Assembly: GCA_030272155.1 (NCBI GenBank)
Contig: CP126205.1
Coordinates: 1,910,501 to 1,974,500, forward strand
Source of the DNA: Tetradesmus obliquus
Taxonomy: Eukaryota; Chlorophyta; Chlorophyceae; Sphaeropleales; Scenedesmaceae
Length of the DNA stretch: 64,000 nt
Reading direction: 5' to 3'
Position 1 is the stretch's first letter. Each line of letters starts with the position of its first letter. Under the pieces are notes generated by a model that was not told the origin of the DNA, ran no database searches, and saw only the letters and a list, made by a program, of their open reading frames with translations. Below, piece by piece: positions 46,820 through 57,556 of the stretch. Position numbers and translations under genes: made by a program.

Positions 46820-47115
46820 ACTGCTGCTGGCGTGATGGCGCTGTTCTGTTAGTCAACAGCAGCTCGCCAGCCACGAGAGAACCAGGGTCAATGCAGTGTA
46901 AGCATAACCCTTCAAACTGGCTGCTTCTTGCGTGCCGGCGCTGTGCTGTTCCTGAACAGCGGCTGGCCGATCGCTGCCTGCAGCCTCGTCAATATGCCGC
47001 CACACACATACACTGTATGGGTCCATGTGGATCCTTTGCCCTTCACACTGACTGCTTTCTGCGTGCCAGCACAGCGCTGCTCCTGGAAAGCGGCTGGCCA
47101 ATGGCTGCCCAGCAG
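46820..47115 (-). repeat. Three copies of the PFK terminal coding segment beyond the stop
   Basis: Copies at about 47113-47060, 46995-46925 and 46872-46820 repeat the last PFK codons (LRAAIGQPLFRNSTAPARKK at the true end, QAAIGQPLFRNSTAPARKK in the middle copy). All lie downstream of the TGA at 47162. The third is only weakly similar. Confidence 0.75.
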
Positions 47116-47161
47116 CCCATCCACCTCCCTGTCAGGGGCTTAACTGTTTACGCTTTGCTCT

Positions 47162-47737
47162 TCAAGCTGGCTGCTTCTTGCGTGCCGGGGCTGTGCTGTT
47201 CCTGAACAGCGGCTGGCCGATTGCTGCCCGCAGCCGCGTCCAGCTGCGGCCGTTGACGTCCACCTTGCGTGCGCTCTGCGTGATGACACTGGACGGCAGC
47301 AGCACGCTGTGGCTGTTGACCTGGCCCACCATGACACCTGCAGCAGCAGCAGCAGCAGCAGATGGGTTGGGATAAAATGAAACAGATGTTACTTGCGGGC
47401 AGCAGCACGCTGTGGCTGTTCACCTGGCACACCATGACGCCTCTGCAGCAGCAGCAGCGGCAGCAGGGGCAGCAGCAGCAGCAGCAACATGTAAGGTTAT
47501 CAGCAGCAGTCACAGCAGTAGCAGCAGAAGCAGCAGAAGCAGCAGAGGCAGGCTGACTGACAAACAAGCTTTCTGCATTCATGTTGGTGCTCACAGGCTA
47601 CTGCAGTGTTGCTTCCAAACGTTATGCTATTTGCACAGGGGTTCAGGGCTTACCTGTGTATCCTGCAAAGGCTGCGTCCACCGCGTGCATGCCCAGCACC
47701 CTGCAGTAGATGTGGTCGGGGCTGGTGCACGGTACCG

Positions 47738-47777
<40 letters not shown>

Positions 47778-49793
47778 CACCGCAGTACACTAAGTCATAT
47801 AGCAGTATAATGGCTAGTGCATTGGGCAACACACAAGGAGAGATATGCTGATTGGCGTGCACAGAAACAGCATTTCCCTGAACCTGAACCCATACCACCC
47901 CTACTCAATCCGTGGCGACGCCTGCGCCAATTTGAAAACCATGTACGTTGGGTCGATGTAATTTAAGGTTGCTGCAGGGATGTCCGCCTTTGATGCCTTT
48001 CTTGAGGAAGATGCCAATGTCACCCCAACCCCGAGCACAACCCCTAAGCCCCAACCCAGTCCGCCAGCACACCTGCACCATGTAGGTGGGGCTGCTGTAC
48101 TAGAGTGTGTACCATCTTGTGTCAAAACATCACAAATTTGAAGCTGACCACACCCATAAACCTGAAGCAGACATACCTGCACCATGTATGTGGGGTCAAT
48201 GTACTTGAGAGTCGAGTCAGCAATGGCAGCCTTGATGGCCTTCTTGAGGAAGATGCAAATGTCACCCCAAACAGAACTTCGAAACTCAACCCGTAAGCCC
48301 CGACACAGCCAGTCAGCACAGCTGCACCATGTAGGTGGGACTGCTGTACTAGATTGTGTACCGTCTTCGGGTCAAGACTTCACACATTTGAAGCTGAAGA
48401 AACCCATAAACGTAAAGCAGACATACCTGCACCATGTATGTGGGGTCAATGTACTTCAGGGTTGAATCAGGGATGGCTGCCTTGATGGCCTTCTTCAGGA
48501 AAATGCCGATGTCACCCAGTAGTGGGTTGCCAGCCTCATCCAAAGGAATGGGCTCACCAGCTGCATTGCGGCAATGAAAAGTAACATGTTAATTTGTTGA
48601 TATGACAAATTCTGCAATGCTTGGCTGGTATACATGGCCTTCTTGAGGAATATGCCAATGTCACCCAGCAGCGGGTTGCCCGCGTCATCCAGCGGGATGG
48701 GCTCACCAGCTGCAGCGCAGCAATGTAACAAGTGATTTGTAATGACACACCATGTCATAGTGATTTGTAATGACACACCATGTCATAGTGTTGTTGTGAG
48801 ATGCCAATGCCTCCCAGCAGCGGGTTACCGGCCTCATCCAGGGGGGTGGGCTCAACAGCAGCAGCGCAGCAGTTTGCATAAGAAACAGCTGGTAGTCTGC
48901 GAACGACTCAGTACAAAATGACGTGTCACTGATGCTGCTGCTGCTGCAGCTGCGGCCGCTGCTGCTGCCTGTACCATCAACAACCTTACCTGGGTGCATC
49001 AGGTCCTGCCCAGCTCCCTCCGCCACACAGATCACAGCATGGCTGTTGCGCTCCAGCAGGTCTTTGAGGTAGGCCAAAACCCCACAGGGACCCTCCAGCT
49101 CAAACTTCTCCTCTGCAGTACAACAGGCAGGACAGTTTCAGCGCAAAAGGCATTACAAATTAAGTCCCTGTCTGCCTTCTGCAGTGCAGGTGTAGCATGG
49201 CATATCTGTTTGCAGCAGGAGCGCTTCAGGTTGACGTACAACAACAGGCAGAACCTGGGCAGTACCGATCATTGTGCTGCAGTACATGGTCAGTGCTCCA
49301 GGTCTACAACTAAACTTGTATGTTCAAGCAACACGGGATACCTGGGATGAGGCAGATGTCCACGCCCTCCGACGCCAGGGAGGCCTGCAGCGCGATGAAG
49401 CCCGAGCGCCGCCCAAACACCTGCCAGGACGGCAGACACAAAACCACACAGCAGCGACGGCAGGCAGCACAGTATTTTTGGCATCTGAGCAGCATCAGTG
49501 TCTGTAGCAGGGAGTAGGATTGACACAGAGCCGCCCGAAAGCAGGCAAGACAACATACACAGCAGATTAGCTTGCTCAGCATGATTGCCGGCAGGGTGGC
49601 TGCAGGTGTGGCAAAACGCTGTAATGATACAGCCAAAAAGCATGAGAATTTGCCGGCAGACCAGACTCGATCGCAGAATGCATGGCCCGCTGCTGCTGCT
49701 GCTGCTGTCAGCGCCGCACCTTGACCAGGCCCACACCCTTCCTTGCACTAGCTGCCTCGATCTTGGCAGCAAGCAGCGGCCGCTGCACCTCCT

Positions 49794-49826
<33 letters not shown>

Positions 49827-50684
49827 CATCAATGTTGGTAGCTGCACCCAAACCAGCTTTTGCTGCCTTGATGAAACTGTGGCAACAGCTCAAACACTGC
49901 CAGAGCTGTCACGAGAAGCGCTTGCTAACAAGTGTCACTGTGGGCCGTTCCTTTTTCCGCATACTGCTTGTGCTTCTTGAGGCATCTGTGTCGACAAGTT
50001 GGATATCACATGCAGATTGATCTGCTCAAAGCTAGGGGTTGTGTCCTGGAGCATCACACCATTATTCTCAACATGACACAGCGCAACATAGCATAGCATG
50101 TCACATAACATGCACCCCACCTGTACCACTGTGTCGAAGCCAAAGGTCTTGTCCATGAGCATCACGTCATTGTCAATGCTCTTCTTTAGACCCACAATGC
50201 AGCAGAGGATGCTGCTGCTGATGGCCACATAACATGCAACCAGAACTATGCAAGCCCTCAGCCGCTCCACCAAATGTAAGCCAACTCATATTCAACATGC
50301 GGATCCTACCTGCACCACCGTGTCAAAGCCAAAGGCCTTATCCATGAGCATCACGTCATTGTCAACGCTCTTCTTTAGACCCACAATGCAGCAGAGGATG
50401 CTGCTGCTGATGGCCACATAACATGCAACCAGAATTATGCAAGCCCTCAGCCGCTCCACCAAATGTAAGCCAACTCATATTCAACATGCGGATCCTACCT
50501 GCACCACCGTGTCAAAGCCAAAGGTCTTATCCATGAGCATCACATCATTGTCGATGCTCTTCGGCACGCCCACAATGCAGCAGGGGATGCGCCGCCGCTG
50601 GCAGCCCTCAGCCAGCTGTGCCCCCAGCTGGTTGCCGCCCTGGCCGCCAATCACAAACAGCATGTTGATGCGCCTGCGTGCAGA

Positions 50685-50723
<39 letters not shown>

Positions 50724-50810
50724 CATGAAGTAAGCAGGAGTCAGCTTTGCAACTGCACTGCTATGCCACGCCAGCCGACGATCACAAACGGCATGTTGAT
50801 GCGCCTGCAG

Positions 50811-50849
<39 letters not shown>

Positions 50850-53800
50850 GCGGCGGCAGCAGCAGCAGCAACAAAAAGGAGGTAGCAGTGACGTCAGCCA
50901 AAAGGTTGAAACTGCATGCAGAATTGTTATGCAACATTTATTGCAATCCAAAGGTATGCTGCTTGCAGTGAGAAGAGAATACCAATGTAACATGGTGACA
51001 ACAGACATGTGACGCGTTACTTACCAGAAGTCCAGCTTGTCCAAGATCTGCTCCAGCTCATCCGCTGCTGCCTCAGCACCCAGCATGCTTGCAAGCGTAT
51101 CTGCCCAACCCCCAACACACCTCAACAAAAAAACATGAAAAGCAACATGTTACTTACCAAAACTCCAGCTTGTCCAGAATTTGCTCCAGCTCATCTGCTG
51201 CTGCCTCAGCGCCCAGCATGCTCGCCAGCGCATCCGCCTGGCTCCTGGCATGCAAACAACACAATTCAAAATGTAACAAGAAAAGTAACATGTTACTTAC
51301 CAGAAGTCCAGCTTGTCCAAGATCTACATCTGCTCCAGCTCATCCGCTGCTGCCTCAGCACCCAGCATGCTTGCAAGCGTATCTGCCCAACCCCCAACAC
51401 ACCTCAACAAAATAACATGAAAAGCAATATGTTACTTACCAAAACTCCAGCTTGTCCAGAATTTGCTCCAGCTCATCTGCTGCTGCCTCAGCGCCCAGCA
51501 TGCTCGCCAGCGCATCCGCCTGGCTCCTGGCATGCAAATAACACAATAAAAAGGCAACAAGAAAAGTAACATGTTACTCACCAGAACTCCAGCTTGTCCA
51601 AGATCTGCTCCAGCTCATCTGCTGCTGCCTCAGCACCCAGCATGCTGGCCAGCGCATCCGCTTGGCTCCTGCTGCTGCTGATGCGGCCACCATTGCCATT
51701 ACTGCCGCCGCCGCCGCCGCCGCTGCTTCTGCTGCTGCTGCTGCTGCTGTCTGTATCAGATCCAGGCGAGCCTGATCCTGAGGCCAGTACACTTGCATCG
51801 CCGCTGTTGCTGTTATCCCACTCTTCCTCCTCATCGCTGCTGCTAGGGCCGTGCAAGCGCTGCAGGCGGTGGCGCTGCCGGCTGCGGGTTGGCGCGCGGT
51901 GCACGTTGCTGGTGCCGAGGATGGTGCCGCCGGTGTGGTGGATGCCCTCGATCTTGTCGGGTGTTAAAACGATGGGCTTGTAGTCATGCGCAGTAAAGCC
52001 GCGCACGCCGTATCTGCAACGGCAGGGATCAACAGGTCAGTAGCAGCTGTTGCGTCGGGTTTTTAAGTACGGTAGAAGCAAAGGCTGTTGGTTTAGTACA
52101 GAGGGTGGAGGCTGGTGCCCAGGATTGTGCCGCCGATGTGGTGGATGCCTTCGATTTTGTCTGGGGTGAGCACGATGGGCTTGTAGTCATGCGCAGTAAA
52201 GCCGCGCACGCCGTATCTGCAACGGCAGGGATCAACAGGTCAGTAGCAGCTGTTGCGTCGGGGTAGAAGCAAAGGCTGTTGGTTTAGTACAGAGGGTGGA
52301 GGGTGGAGGCTGGTGCCCAGCATTGTGCCGCCTGTGTGGTGGATGCCTTTGATCTTGTCTGGGGTGAGCACGATGGGCTTGTAGTCATGCGCAGTAAAGC
52401 CGCGCACGCCGTATCTGCAACGGCAGGTATCAACAGGTCAGTAGCAGCTGTTGCGTCGGGGTAGAAGCAAAGGCTGTTGGTTTAGTACAGAGGGTGGAGG
52501 GTGGAGGCTGGTGCCCAGCATTGTGCCGCCTGTGTGGTGGATGCCTTTGATCTTGTCTGGTGTTAAGACGATGGGCTTGTAGTCGTGTGCTGTGAAGCCG
52601 TGCACGCCATAGCTGCAATCAGGTGTAGGGTTCAAAGGTTTAAATCGGTCAAGGCTCAGAGTGGAGTTACAAGCAGTGGGGCATGGTTCGACATTTGGTG
52701 CGAAGGGTGATTGGGAAGCGGCAGCAGTAGCAGAGTACACGTTCAAGTTGCTACCACCGCACGAAGACAGTGCAGCGAGGCCAGTGGAAAGCGTGCTGTG
52801 CAGCTGTACTTTGTACAAGATTGTGAAGGGCAGCTGCCTTGCTCATTCAACATCTCGGAGAGTATGTTGACTGTTAAAGGCAGCCAATATGCATCATGTC
52901 TGCAGGCCATCACCATATGCCCAGCACCCTCTCCTCGTGCACACCATAGTTCGCCAGGCGCGTGTGCTGCCTGACAAATTGCAGTCAAACACGGTCAAAC
53001 ACAGTCAAATGCAGCAGAAACGCAAGCATAGTATCTTGCGCCTCACCGTATGCCAAGCACGCTCTCCTCGTGGCCTCCATAGTCAGCCAGGCGCGTGTGC
53101 TGCCTGACAAATGCAGTCAAACACAGTCAAACACATAGTAACGCACCAGAATGCAGGCATAGTATCTGTCGGCTCACCGAATGCCCAGCACGCTTTCCTC
53201 GTGCACGCCGTAGTCCGCCAGCCGCTTGCACAGGGCCTGGATGATGTCATTCATGCCCGGGCAGATGCCGCCTGCATTTGAAGATGGCAAGGCGTGATTA
53301 TCAGCTGCATCCCTGCCTGGCAATAGGCACCCTGCTGCTGCTGCTGCTGCTGCACATGCATGCACTGCCGCTCTTCCCGGCAATCAGCAAGCGCCGCATC
53401 ATGCAACTCTGCCGGACCAACTGCTATGCCTAACGCAGCCTTCAACCGGTAAAGCCATACCCATACCTGTGCTGATGATGGCTGCAGTCACTGTCTTGGG
53501 GTCATAGTATGTCTCTTCCTGTGGCCCCGCCCTTTCACTACAGCTATACCAACTGCCATGGGTCAAAGCCAACCCTCCAATTATTTTCCTCACCTGTCGA
53601 TATGATTGCTGCTGTGACTGTCTTGGGGTCAAAGTAGATCTCTTCCCGAGGCCCGGCACGCAGGGCATACGGCGGCAGCGGCATCACCTTTGTGCCATCC
53701 CCCTGCTGCACCGCATCCATGCTTGCCACACTGGCAAAGGTGTTTGCAGGGCCAGCAAACACGCCGCTGTTGAGCGTCCTGTTGCGCAGCGTGCTGCTGC

Positions 53801-55421
53801 TGCTGCTGCTGCTGCTGGATTCGCTGCCGCTGTGGTCGCCAGGGATGCTGTAGGAGCCGAACTCAACGAGGTTGAGCGCTGCACGGTCGTCATCTGACAC
53901 GTACCTGTGCCGCGCGGGAGTGAAGGCGTGGCAGCAGCAGTGTGCAGCGGCACGACAACAACAGTGCGTCAGTTGTTGGAATGCTGGGAACGTTGTGGAG
54001 AGCCGAGTTCCACAGGGCGAGCGCTGCTTGGTCGTCATATGGCAAGCATCTGGGCGCAGTTGTAGGTGTGTTGTAGGTAGCTGGGTGGGAGGGCATGGCC
54101 GCGCAAATGCAGCGCAGCGGCAGCAGGGCCAGTTGACGAGAGGAGCATTACGCGCGCAGCGGCGCCAACTAGTCAACTTTGCACAGGGTGTGCTGCGGCA
54201 GCTAAGTATGTGCTCCTGCTGCTGCTGCTGCCATGTCAGCTGCCACTATGAAGCATCTCAGCGCATTTTTGCAAGCAGCTACCAGCATTGCGGCATTGCT
54301 GCAGAGAGCTTGCAGAACGCCTGGCATGCTCTGCACTGCTACTACAACCAACAACCGCACAAGCTACACAACAGCCCTGCAGCTGGCCAGCAGTGCGGCT
54401 TCACCTGCCCTCCCACACTTTGCCGATGTTGTCCTCAATTGTGGTGTGGCGAGGCGGCCCCAGGATGTGGCGCATGGTGGGGCACTCCAGCACCTCATCT
54501 GTGGGGGTGGCCAGCGTGACTGGCGGGACTGCGCAGCAGCAGCAGCAGCAGCAGCAGCAGGCAATCAGGAACATGAACAAGCAGCAGCATGCTGCACACG
54601 GCAGGGCAGATCAGCAGCTAATCTGCTTGTGAGGCTCCGTGTCGATGACCACAAAGCAGACCACCATGCATTCACCAAGACAGCCCTGGCAACAGCAGCC
54701 AGTGCACTCAGTTAATGCTCAGTTGATTAGACAAGACGCAAACAAGCTTGGATTTTGAGAACTTGCGCGATGTAGTCTGCAAGTCGTCCGTCACAGGTCT
54801 GCACTTGAACAGCTGCAGGTGAACTAGGGTTGTGACTAGGGTTTCAGCAGCTGTTCTGTGGTGCTGAATGAGTGAGGGCTGCACACTCGTGTCACCAGGC
54901 ACACTGCTGAGTGCACATGAAGACACAGAAAGGCAACGCGAGGTGGTTGTTGTGAAGGTCTGGCCTGCAGCTGTTTGATGGCCCACATGCACAGCATCGC
55001 AGAAAGGCGTGCGAGTGTGCATTTGCTTGCACCAACGTTGCTTTCCAGCTTGGGCCATGTTGCTTGCATAGCAGCTCACAGACAGCACATATTGCTTACT
55101 TGCAAACAGCAGTCGCCCATCCATGCTCATCATGCCAGCCCCGCCCGCTGCCTGGGCAGCTGCAGCTGCAGCTGCTGGCGCTGCTGCTGCATGCTCCCTT
55201 GCACTAGGTTTTGCTGCCTGCGATCCACCCGCTGCAGCTGCTGTCGGACTGCCTTTTGCTTCCGGCTGCTGCTTGCTGCTGCCCTCAGATCCGCTGGGTT
55301 TCGCTGCTGGGCAGCTGATGCTCCTTCTGCTGCTGTGCGGGTGGTGCAAGGCCCCTGTCAAGGCAGTTGGGGCACGCGCGCGAACGTGCAGCCTTGGAAG
55401 GCCTTTAAAATGCAGCTTCAT
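47162..55421 (-). CDS. PFK: Plant-type ATP-dependent 6-phosphofructokinase
   Basis: Twelve exons join in phase: 55421-55100, 54528-54414, 53904-53594, 53271-53178, 52013-51582, 50673-50499, 49791-49720, 49420-49342, 49112-48990, 48560-48427, 47738-47654 and 47337-47162 (TGA), giving 705 residues. It phosphorylates fructose 6-phosphate in glycolysis. Family marks in order: AGPREEIYFDPKTVTAAI, GGICPGMND, YGVRGF with HHTGGTILGTS, VPKSIDNDVMLMDKTFGFDT (catalytic Asp), FGRRSGFIALQASLAS, AVICVAEGAGQDL, GNPLLGDIG with LKYIDPTYMVQ, and AVDAAFAGYTG. The N-terminus is basic and Ser/Ala-rich (SSRRSISCPAAK), suggesting plastid import. Two oddities: the usual GGDGT loop is GGQGGN (Gln at 50640-50642), and exon 5 adds about 80 Ser/Gly/Asp-rich residues inside the catalytic domain. 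A close relative is Arabidopsis PFK1/PFK5. Most introns carry partial exon copies. Confidence 0.9.
47393..47447 (-). repeat. Acceptor-side copy of PFK exon 12 start
   Basis: After ctgcag it codes GVMVCQVNSHSVLLP, against GVMVGQVNSHSVLLP at the true exon start (47337). It then runs into intron. Confidence 0.88.
47930..48258 (-). repeat. Two donor-side copies of PFK exon 10 end
   Basis: Copies at about 48258-48178 and 48015-47940 code variants of LKKAIKAAI..TLKYIDPTYM. Only the first keeps the gtatgt donor. A stretch of intron (around 48070-48130 and 48320-48390) is repeated along with them. Confidence 0.85.
48630..48860 (-). repeat. Two acceptor-side copies of PFK exon 10 start
   Basis: Copies at about 48712-48630 and 48860-48795 code GEPIPLDDAGNPLLGDIGIF or a shorter variant. 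The true exon starts at 48560. Confidence 0.85.
50115..50410 (-). repeat. Two donor-side copies of PFK exon 6 end
   Basis: Copies at about 50405-50309 and 50215-50122 code SIDNDVMLMDKTFGFDTVVQ or a close variant, each with a donor. The rest of exon 6 is missing. The two copies are nearly identical over most of their length, including flanking intron. Confidence 0.9.
50765..50806 (-). repeat. Acceptor-side copy of PFK exon 6 start
   Basis: After gctgcag it codes RINMPFVIVG, against RINMLFVIGG at the true exon start (50673). It is preceded by a long CTG run on the coding strand (50815-50868). Confidence 0.82.
51020..51540 (-). repeat. Four donor-side copies of PFK exon 5 end
   Basis: Copies at about 51535-51440, 51390-51300, 51247-51160 and 51110-51025 code ADALASMLGAEAAADELEQI followed by LDKLEFW or a shortened form. 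Each is followed by a gtaag-type donor. They alternate in two types, so a two-unit block was probably duplicated again. Confidence 0.9.
52098..52618 (-). repeat. Three acceptor-side copies of PFK exon 5 start
   Basis: Copies at about 52616-52498, 52416-52300 and 52216-52098 begin ttgcag or similar and code YGVRGFTAHDYKPIVLTPDK then IHHTGGT. They are very similar to the true start at 52013 and break off at the same place. Confidence 0.92.
52906..53105 (-). repeat. Two donor-side copies of PFK exon 4 end
   Basis: Copies at about 53105-53046 and 52975-52910 code the LADYGVHEESVLGI end of exon 4 with changes, followed by gtgagg- or gtgatg-like donors. The true donor is at 53178. Confidence 0.85.
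53465..53530 (-). repeat. Donor-side copy of PFK exon 3 end
   Basis: Codes EETYYDPKTVTAAIISTG and ends acag|gtatgg. The true exon 3 end (53594) reads EEIYFDPKTVTAAIISTG. Confidence 0.88.
53990..54056 (-). repeat. Acceptor-side copy of PFK exon 3 start
   Basis: A diverged copy of the first 55 bases of exon 3 (YVSDDDRAALNLVEFGS at 53904). It contains gacgacc, gcagcgctc and gaactcggctc in the same order, but the frame is lost. Confidence 0.65.
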
Positions 55422-56069
55422 TTAATAGAAGCAAAGCGTGCGGCACGATCAAGGCCTGATCAGGGGCACGGCCATTCGAAACTGTCGTCGTGCCTTGCTT
55501 GCAGGAGTATTGACTGCAGCTGTCTGCGAAGTGTGTGTGAGTTTATACGTCTGTCATTGGCGACTTCTGCGTTCTTTCTGCATGGTCAGCAGCACTCGGA
55601 CCACTGTCACTTGGAGTGCTTGCGTGACAGCATCACATGGATGCCGCTGCCGCGTTCGTGCAGGAATCTGACCTGCAACTTTCTTAACAGCCTTTTCGAT
55701 AGATTTCGGGTGTTACCCAAAGCTCTCTCACAGTATGCTGCCCCTCTGACCTTGAAGGGGCAATAGACTGAGCACCTGACTACTCCCAGTATTGGCCCAG
55801 TGGGAGTGCACTGCAGTGTTGCAGCAAATGATTTTGACCACCAGAGCTTGTTCTTCCGGAAAACACATCTAGTTCCAATGTGGAAATCCCGCTCAAATGC
55901 TGACAAACAGATATGCACTAACATCGCGTCACTGCTGCGGCCCAGGCTGGCGCCCATTGCCAGCAATCGCCTGCTGCATGAGCTGCTGCAAGGTTTTCAG
56001 CGTGCACAAACACCAACGCGACACATTGCAATGCCTTGAGCCGTGGCTGTTGACGGCAGCATTATTAAC
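55422..56069. other. PFK upstream region
   Basis: About 650 bases between the PFK start codon and the 3' end of the next family relic. It should hold the PFK promoter. I see no motif that I can defend. Confidence 0.35.
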
Positions 56070-57438
56070 TTATTCTTGAGCTGCCGCGTCACGACTCAGG
56101 CGTATTCCCAGCTTGCAGAGCTGAGTGATTATGCGCCTGTCTTCGCCCTGCTGCTCAACTTCTGCTTCTGCTGCTAGTCGGTGCTCTATTTCCTCAAGCA
56201 GATGCTCCACCTGCTGACTGCTGAGCTGCTGAAACAGCACTGCAGGCAGGCCAATGACAACACTTGACAACACTTCTATGGTCCAAGCACAGCCGCGGCG
56301 GACAGCTACCTCAAGCAGCGCATACACTGCATCATTATTTAGTTGCGCCACTGCCGGTACAACACACAGGGCGTGTAAGCTCATCCAGTACCCATGCTCC
56401 ACTGCTGTCTGCAGCAGCTGCAGCACTGCCTCACTGCCTCACTGCTGTGCTGCTGGCAGCTTGCACAGCTCTGCCGGCACGCCCAGCACGCCCCGACTGA
56501 GCACTGCCTGCATCAGCTGCAGCAGCACCTCACTGCTGAGCTTCCTTGCTGCTGGCAGCTTGCTGAGCTCCTCCATGCAGTAATACCAGTCACCAATATA
56601 AATGCTGTCCTGCTTTGCCGCTGCTGCTGCTAGCAGCTGCTCCATCTGCTGGGCGCTGAGCTGCGCCAGCAGCACTGGCGGCAGGCCAGTAGTCAAAGCC
56701 CGCAAGGCGGCTGAACAGCCCTGCCACAGCTGTGCTTAGCAGCGCAGCCACTGCCTCTGCTGATAGCTGCGCCACTGCTGGTACTGTGCCTAAGGCTGCT
56801 ATGCTGTCCCTGAGGCCTCTGTCGACTGCTGCCTGCAGCAGCTGCAGCACTGCCCCGCTGCTGATGCACGCTGCTGCTGGCAGCTTGCATAGCTCTGCCA
56901 GCACGTTGCCCCGCTGAAGGTTTGTCTGCAGCAGCTGCAGCACTGCCCCACTGCTGAGCTGCTGTGCTGCTGGCAGCCGGCACAGTGCAGCCAAGGCACT
57001 CAAGGCATGTTCTGACCAACAGTATGCCTGCAGACAACCTGTGAGCGGCTCATAGCAGTCCATGGCGCTTATGGCCGCCTGTACAAGTGTTGACATGGCT
57101 TGTTTAGTTAGCAGTGCTGCTGCCCGCAGCTTGCACAGCTGCGGCACACAGCAACTTGTTGTCCACAAGTCACTAACCAGCAAAAGCTGCCCAACCATTG
57201 CCTCCAACGCTGCTGCATCCACATGCTGCTGCACGGCTGGCAGCTGCATCAAGTAGTGCACTGCTGTTGTGTGCTGCCGCATTGCTGCTGTCAGCAGCAG
57301 CTTGCGTGCCACGCCAGGCTCAAGCAGCGCTGCATCGGCAGCTTGCAGGGTTTTAAAAGCTGCTTTCACTGCCGCTGGTTTGCCGCAGTGCACAAGGAGC
57401 TGCAGCAGGACAGCACCACTGCCATCTCTGATGCCCTG
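56070..57438 (-). pseudogene. Broken F-box-like/solenoid family member, exon 2 only (copy 5)
   Basis: It starts at an acceptor (gtgcag, 57438) with VLLQLLVHCGKPAAVKAA and LEPGVARKLLLTAAMRQH. Repeats such as LCRLPAAQQLSSGAVLQLL and LCKLPAAACISSGAVLQLL follow. The frame shifts near 56690 and there is a TGA near 56440. The reading then resumes to the end at 56070. No exon 1 is found upstream of it; instead the end of copy 6 lies there, so this looks like a tandem duplication that took only the second exon. Confidence 0.65.
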
Positions 57439-57556
57439 CACAGCGGGATGCTGACAACACAGCAGCAGCAGCAGCAGCAGGGACAAACAAATGGTCAGGG
57501 AGGAAGGCCTAGAAGTACCCAGGCAAGCCTGCACCTTGCAGTACTCGCAGCCATGT

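Noticed and set aside
294-54056. Assembly artefact from collapsed or repeated reads
   Set aside because: Copies differ from each other at many positions and show ordered decay, and the rule holds in four genes. This cannot be fully excluded without raw reads.
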